Assembly (NCBI RefSeq): GCF_029433105.1 | Contig: NZ_JARNTW010000001.1 | Span: forward strand, 124,001 to 188,000 | DNA from: Runella sp. MFBS21 | GTDB lineage: Bacteria; Bacteroidota; Bacteroidia; Cytophagales; Spirosomataceae | Length of the DNA: 64,000 nt | Direction of reading: 5' to 3' | In this document: positions 61,442 to 64,000 of the stretch, piece after piece | Numbering within the stretch: the stretch's first letter is position 1 | Layout: each line of letters opens with the position of its first letter | Notes under the pieces: model-generated | Databases searched by the model: none | The model's input: only the letters and a program-made list of their open reading frames with translations | What the model was told of the DNA's origin: nothing | Made by a program: the position numbers and the translations under genes

Positions 61442-64000
61442 ATGAACAACTTTTTCCTACTCCGAAAAAAAGGAGTAAGTATGCTACTGCTTTGCCTACT
61501 TACCTCCATTGCGGTGTATGCCCAAACCCAAATCTCTGGTCGAGTAGTGGGTTCTGACGATTCGCAGCCAATTGCAGGGGCGTCAGTACTAATCAAAGGA
61601 AATACGACAAATGGCGCTATTACTGCTGCCGACGGCACTTTCAAATTATCGGTTGGCTCTAACGCGGTTTTAGTGATTTCTTATATAGGATACCAAGCCC
61701 AAGAAATTCCAGTAGGCAATCAAACCACTTTTAATATCTCTCTCACTCCCTCTTCTACGACTTTGGGTGAAGTAGTAGTAACAGGCTACTCTGCTGAAAG
61801 AAAAAAGGATATTACAGGGTCGGTATCGGTAGTGGATGTAAAAGCCATGAAGTCTATTCCGGCGGGGTCGGCAGTGCAAGCCCTTCAAGGCCAAGCGGCT
61901 GGGGTCAATGTGATTAGTTCGGGTGCCCCCGGTAGCCCAAGCAATATCTTCGTGCGGGGTATTTCTTCCTTTGGAAACACGCAGCCGCTTGTACTGGTAG
62001 ATGGCGTACAAGCCGAGCTCAACGACGTCAGTGCCGATGATGTAGAGTCGATTCAGGTACTTAAAGATGCTGGTGCGGCCTCTATTTATGGAGTTCGTGG
62101 TTCAAACGGTGTCATCATCGTTACGACCAAAAAAGGAAAATCAGGGCAGCCTGTGATTTCGTATGATGCCTACTACGGTAATCAGCAACCTTTGCAAGGA
62201 AATGTATTCAATTTGCTCAATTCGACGGATTTTGCTCGTTTGACCAAAATCGCTTACCCTACTACAGGCTTGTTTCAAAACGGTCTTCCTGACTTTACGT
62301 ATAGAGGTCCGGGTGCAACAGGGGTAGGAAAAGCAGGAGATGCCGCCGTAGACCCTTCTAAGTACAATTTCGACGCCAACGCGCCAGGTCGTAATTACTT
62401 GATTCAGGCTGTCAATAAAACAGGTACTGACTGGTTTCATGAGTTGTTTAAAAATGCCCCTATGACTAGCCACAACCTAACCGCGAGTGGTGGAACCGAC
62501 AAATCGAATTATATGGTTTCGTTGGGCTACTTCAACCAACAAGGTACCATGTTGAAGAGTTATTTGGAACGTTATTCGGCACGTATCAATACCCAATTCA
62601 AGATTAAAAACAACATCAGAGTTGGGGAAAATGTGTATATGTTTTATAAGAAAAACCCTGGTTTTGACAACCTAAGTACCGGAAATCCTATCGCTTGGAC
62701 TTACCGCGCTATGCCTATCATCCCTGTGTATGACATCAAAGGCAACTATGGTGGTACATTTGCTGGCCCAGAGCTAGGAAGCTCATCTAATCCAGTAGCG
62801 GTACAAATGAATACCGTCAACAACAAAAACAATGCTTGGGATGTAGTAGGAAATGTGTTTGCAGAAGTGGATTTCTTAAAGCACTTTACCGCTCGTACAA
62901 GTTTTGGGGGAACCATTGATAATCAGTACGCTACCAATTTCAACTTTACCCCTTATAACAATTCTGAAGGAAATACCAACCCCAACTCCTTCTCCGAAAT
63001 TGCGCTCTACAACAGTAACACCATGTGGACCAACACCCTTACTTATACCAATGCGTTTGGGAAACACAACCTAAAAGCGATTGTAGGTTCGGAGGCGATT
63101 CGCAATTATGGTCGCTATTTGATTGGGTCGGCAAGTAGATTATTTTCGACCAATTTTGATTATTTGAGCCTTTCAAACGGTACTATCAATATTACCAACT
63201 CCAGCAGTGCGTATCACAATACTCTCTTCTCCATTTTTGGTCGTGTTGATTATGCTTATGACGACAAATACCTCGTGGGTGTGACAGTTCGCCGCGACGG
63301 TTCTTCGCGTTTTGGGGCCAATCGCCGCTACGGAACCTTCCCTGCGGTATCATTAGGCTGGCGCTTGACAGGCGAAGAATTCTTGAAAGATGTAGCGTGG
63401 CTCAACGAGCTTAAACTCAGAGGTAGCTATGGTGTATTGGGTTCTCAAAACAACGTAAGTCCTCAGAATGCCTATACGCTATTTGGTGGAACTTTTGCCA
63501 ATGCCTACTATGATATCAATGGCAACAACGCCTTGGTACAAGGTTTTGCGCAAACTAGCATCGGAAACCCCAACACAGGTTGGGAGGAAAACATCGTGAC
63601 CAACGTCGGGTTGGATGCGACTATCCTAAACAATAAATTGGATGTATCGGTCGAATACTACCAAAAATCAATTAATGGACTGTTATTTACCCAACCTCTC
63701 CCTGCTACTGCGGGTGGAGCTACGGCTCCTACGGTCAATATCGGAGACATTCAAAACAAAGGGGTAGATTTGGGGTTAACTTACCGTCATGCAGTTAATT
63801 CTGAACTTAAATTTAACATTGGTGCCAATATTACCACTTACAAAAACAAAGTAGTAAATACGCCAAGCCCTGGGTATTTTGACGGAGCTAATACCCAAAA
63901 TTTAGGGAATGTAGTACGTAACCAAATCGGTCAGCCAGTAAGTTCGTTCTTTGGATATCAGGTGATTGGTTTATTCAAAAATGATGCAGAAGTGACGGCT
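61442..64000 (+). CDS. SusC/RagA-family TonB-linked outer-membrane protein, 3' end cut by window
   Basis: The first 853 codons of a nutrient-uptake porin are present, open to the window edge. A signal peptide ending at VYAQ (about residue 27) is followed by a CarboxypepD_reg-like domain (ISGRVVGSDDSQPIAGASVL, ending TTLGEVVVTGYS). The SusC plug follows, with SIPAGSAVQALQGQAAGVNV, FVRGISSFGN, PLVLVDGVQ and SIYGVRGSNGVIIVTTKKG, and then barrel strands. SusC proteins import glycans or peptides with a SusD lipoprotein, which would lie beyond the window. The start ATG 61442 is preferred because it gives a basic n-region. The GntR-type operator at 61264-61298 probably controls it. Confidence 0.93.
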   Translation, partial: MNNFFLLRKKGVSMLLLCLLTSIAVYAQTQISGRVVGSDDSQPIAGASVLIKGNTTNGAITAADGTFKLSVGSNAVLVISYIGYQAQEIPVGNQTTFNISLTPSSTTLGEVVVTGYSAERKKDITGSVSVVDVKAMKSIPAGSAVQALQGQAAGVNVISSGAPGSPSNIFVRGISSFGNTQPLVLVDGVQAELNDVSADDVESIQVLKDAGAASIYGVRGSNGVIIVTTKKGKSGQPVISYDAYYGNQQPLQGNVFNLLNSTDFARLTKIAYPTTGLFQNGLPDFTYRGPGATGVGKAGDAAVDPSKYNFDANAPGRNYLIQAVNKTGTDWFHELFKNAPMTSHNLTASGGTDKSNYMVSLGYFNQQGTMLKSYLERYSARINTQFKIKNNIRVGENVYMFYKKNPGFDNLSTGNPIAWTYRAMPIIPVYDIKGNYGGTFAGPELGSSSNPVAVQMNTVNNKNNAWDVVGNVFAEVDFLKHFTARTSFGGTIDNQYATNFNFTPYNNSEGNTNPNSFSEIALYNSNTMWTNTLTYTNAFGKHNLKAIVGSEAIRNYGRYLIGSASRLFSTNFDYLSLSNGTINITNSSSAYHNTLFSIFGRVDYAYDDKYLVGVTVRRDGSSRFGANRRYGTFPAVSLGWRLTGEEFLKDVAWLNELKLRGSYGVLGSQNNVSPQNAYTLFGGTFANAYYDINGNNALVQGFAQTSIGNPNTGWEENIVTNVGLDATILNNKLDVSVEYYQKSINGLLFTQPLPATAGGATAPTVNIGDIQNKGVDLGLTYRHAVNSELKFNIGANITTYKNKVVNTPSPGYFDGANTQNLGNVVRNQIGQPVSSFFGYQVIGLFKNDAEVTA

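Overview
The window looks like chromosomal DNA of a Bacteroidota bacterium, most likely order Cytophagales (Runella/Spirosoma/Dyadobacter-like). The evidence is: a SusC/RagA-type TonB-linked porin, a TonB receptor paired with a DUF4249 lipoprotein, a Na+-translocating NADH:quinone reductase operon, -7 boxes of the form TAnnTTTG, almost no Shine-Dalgarno sequences, and moderate GC. No rRNA, tRNA, phage, transposase or CRISPR array was seen. Genus is inference.

Layout. 0-3.6 kb: a truncated efflux adaptor gene (minus) faces an NtrC-type regulator and its histidine kinase (plus) across a 396-base spacer. The spacer carries two divergent sigma-54-like promoters and two tandem palindromic activator sites. 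3.6-13.9 kb: mostly minus-strand housekeeping genes (DUF952, TerC, alpha/beta hydrolase, clpX, sod, tadA, acpP, glgB, pyrC), with pnuC on plus. 14-19.2 kb: TonB receptor plus DUF4249 lipoprotein, an enoyl-reductase-like MDR enzyme and a PlsC acyltransferase. 19.2-25.7 kb: an ECF sigma factor with a small overlapping partner, hisA, mutS2, a DUF819 membrane protein and murI. 26-35 kb: a sodium-energetics block, nqrABCDEF-apbE, a convergent NqrM-like Cys4 protein, a CBS protein and NhaD. 35-46 kb: a DUF4097 beta-repeat protein, a TlpA-like thioredoxin, rmlA, ribE, a PIN-domain toxin-antitoxin pair, a GH13 enzyme, a GbsR-controlled membrane-protein/epimerase operon, a cluster of small hairpins, and rimO.

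46-64 kb is the accessory, catabolic part. On the minus strand lie three exported Gfo/Idh/MocA oxidoreductases, nagB, nagA, a NagP/FucP-like permease, a Tat-exported HiPIP-like iron-sulfur protein, a PVC-type dehydrogenase without its heme domain, a beta-propeller-like protein, a ceramidase-like amidase and an exported DegT-type PLP enzyme. They stand divergent from a GntR regulator and a SusC-type porin on plus. The gntR promoter region and the SusC promoter region share an operator motif repeated at exactly 23-bp steps, which ties regulator and porin together. The pairing of a Gfo/Idh/MocA enzyme with a DegT enzyme, both carrying twin-arginine signals, resembles cytoplasmic amino-sugar pathways moved to the periplasm. 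I consider this the best candidate for an undescribed system.

Three regulatory circuits can be read directly from repeats: the sigma-54 spacer (647-821), the GbsR 18-mers (42246 and 42847), and the GntR 23-bp-phased sites (60404-60461 and 61264-61298).
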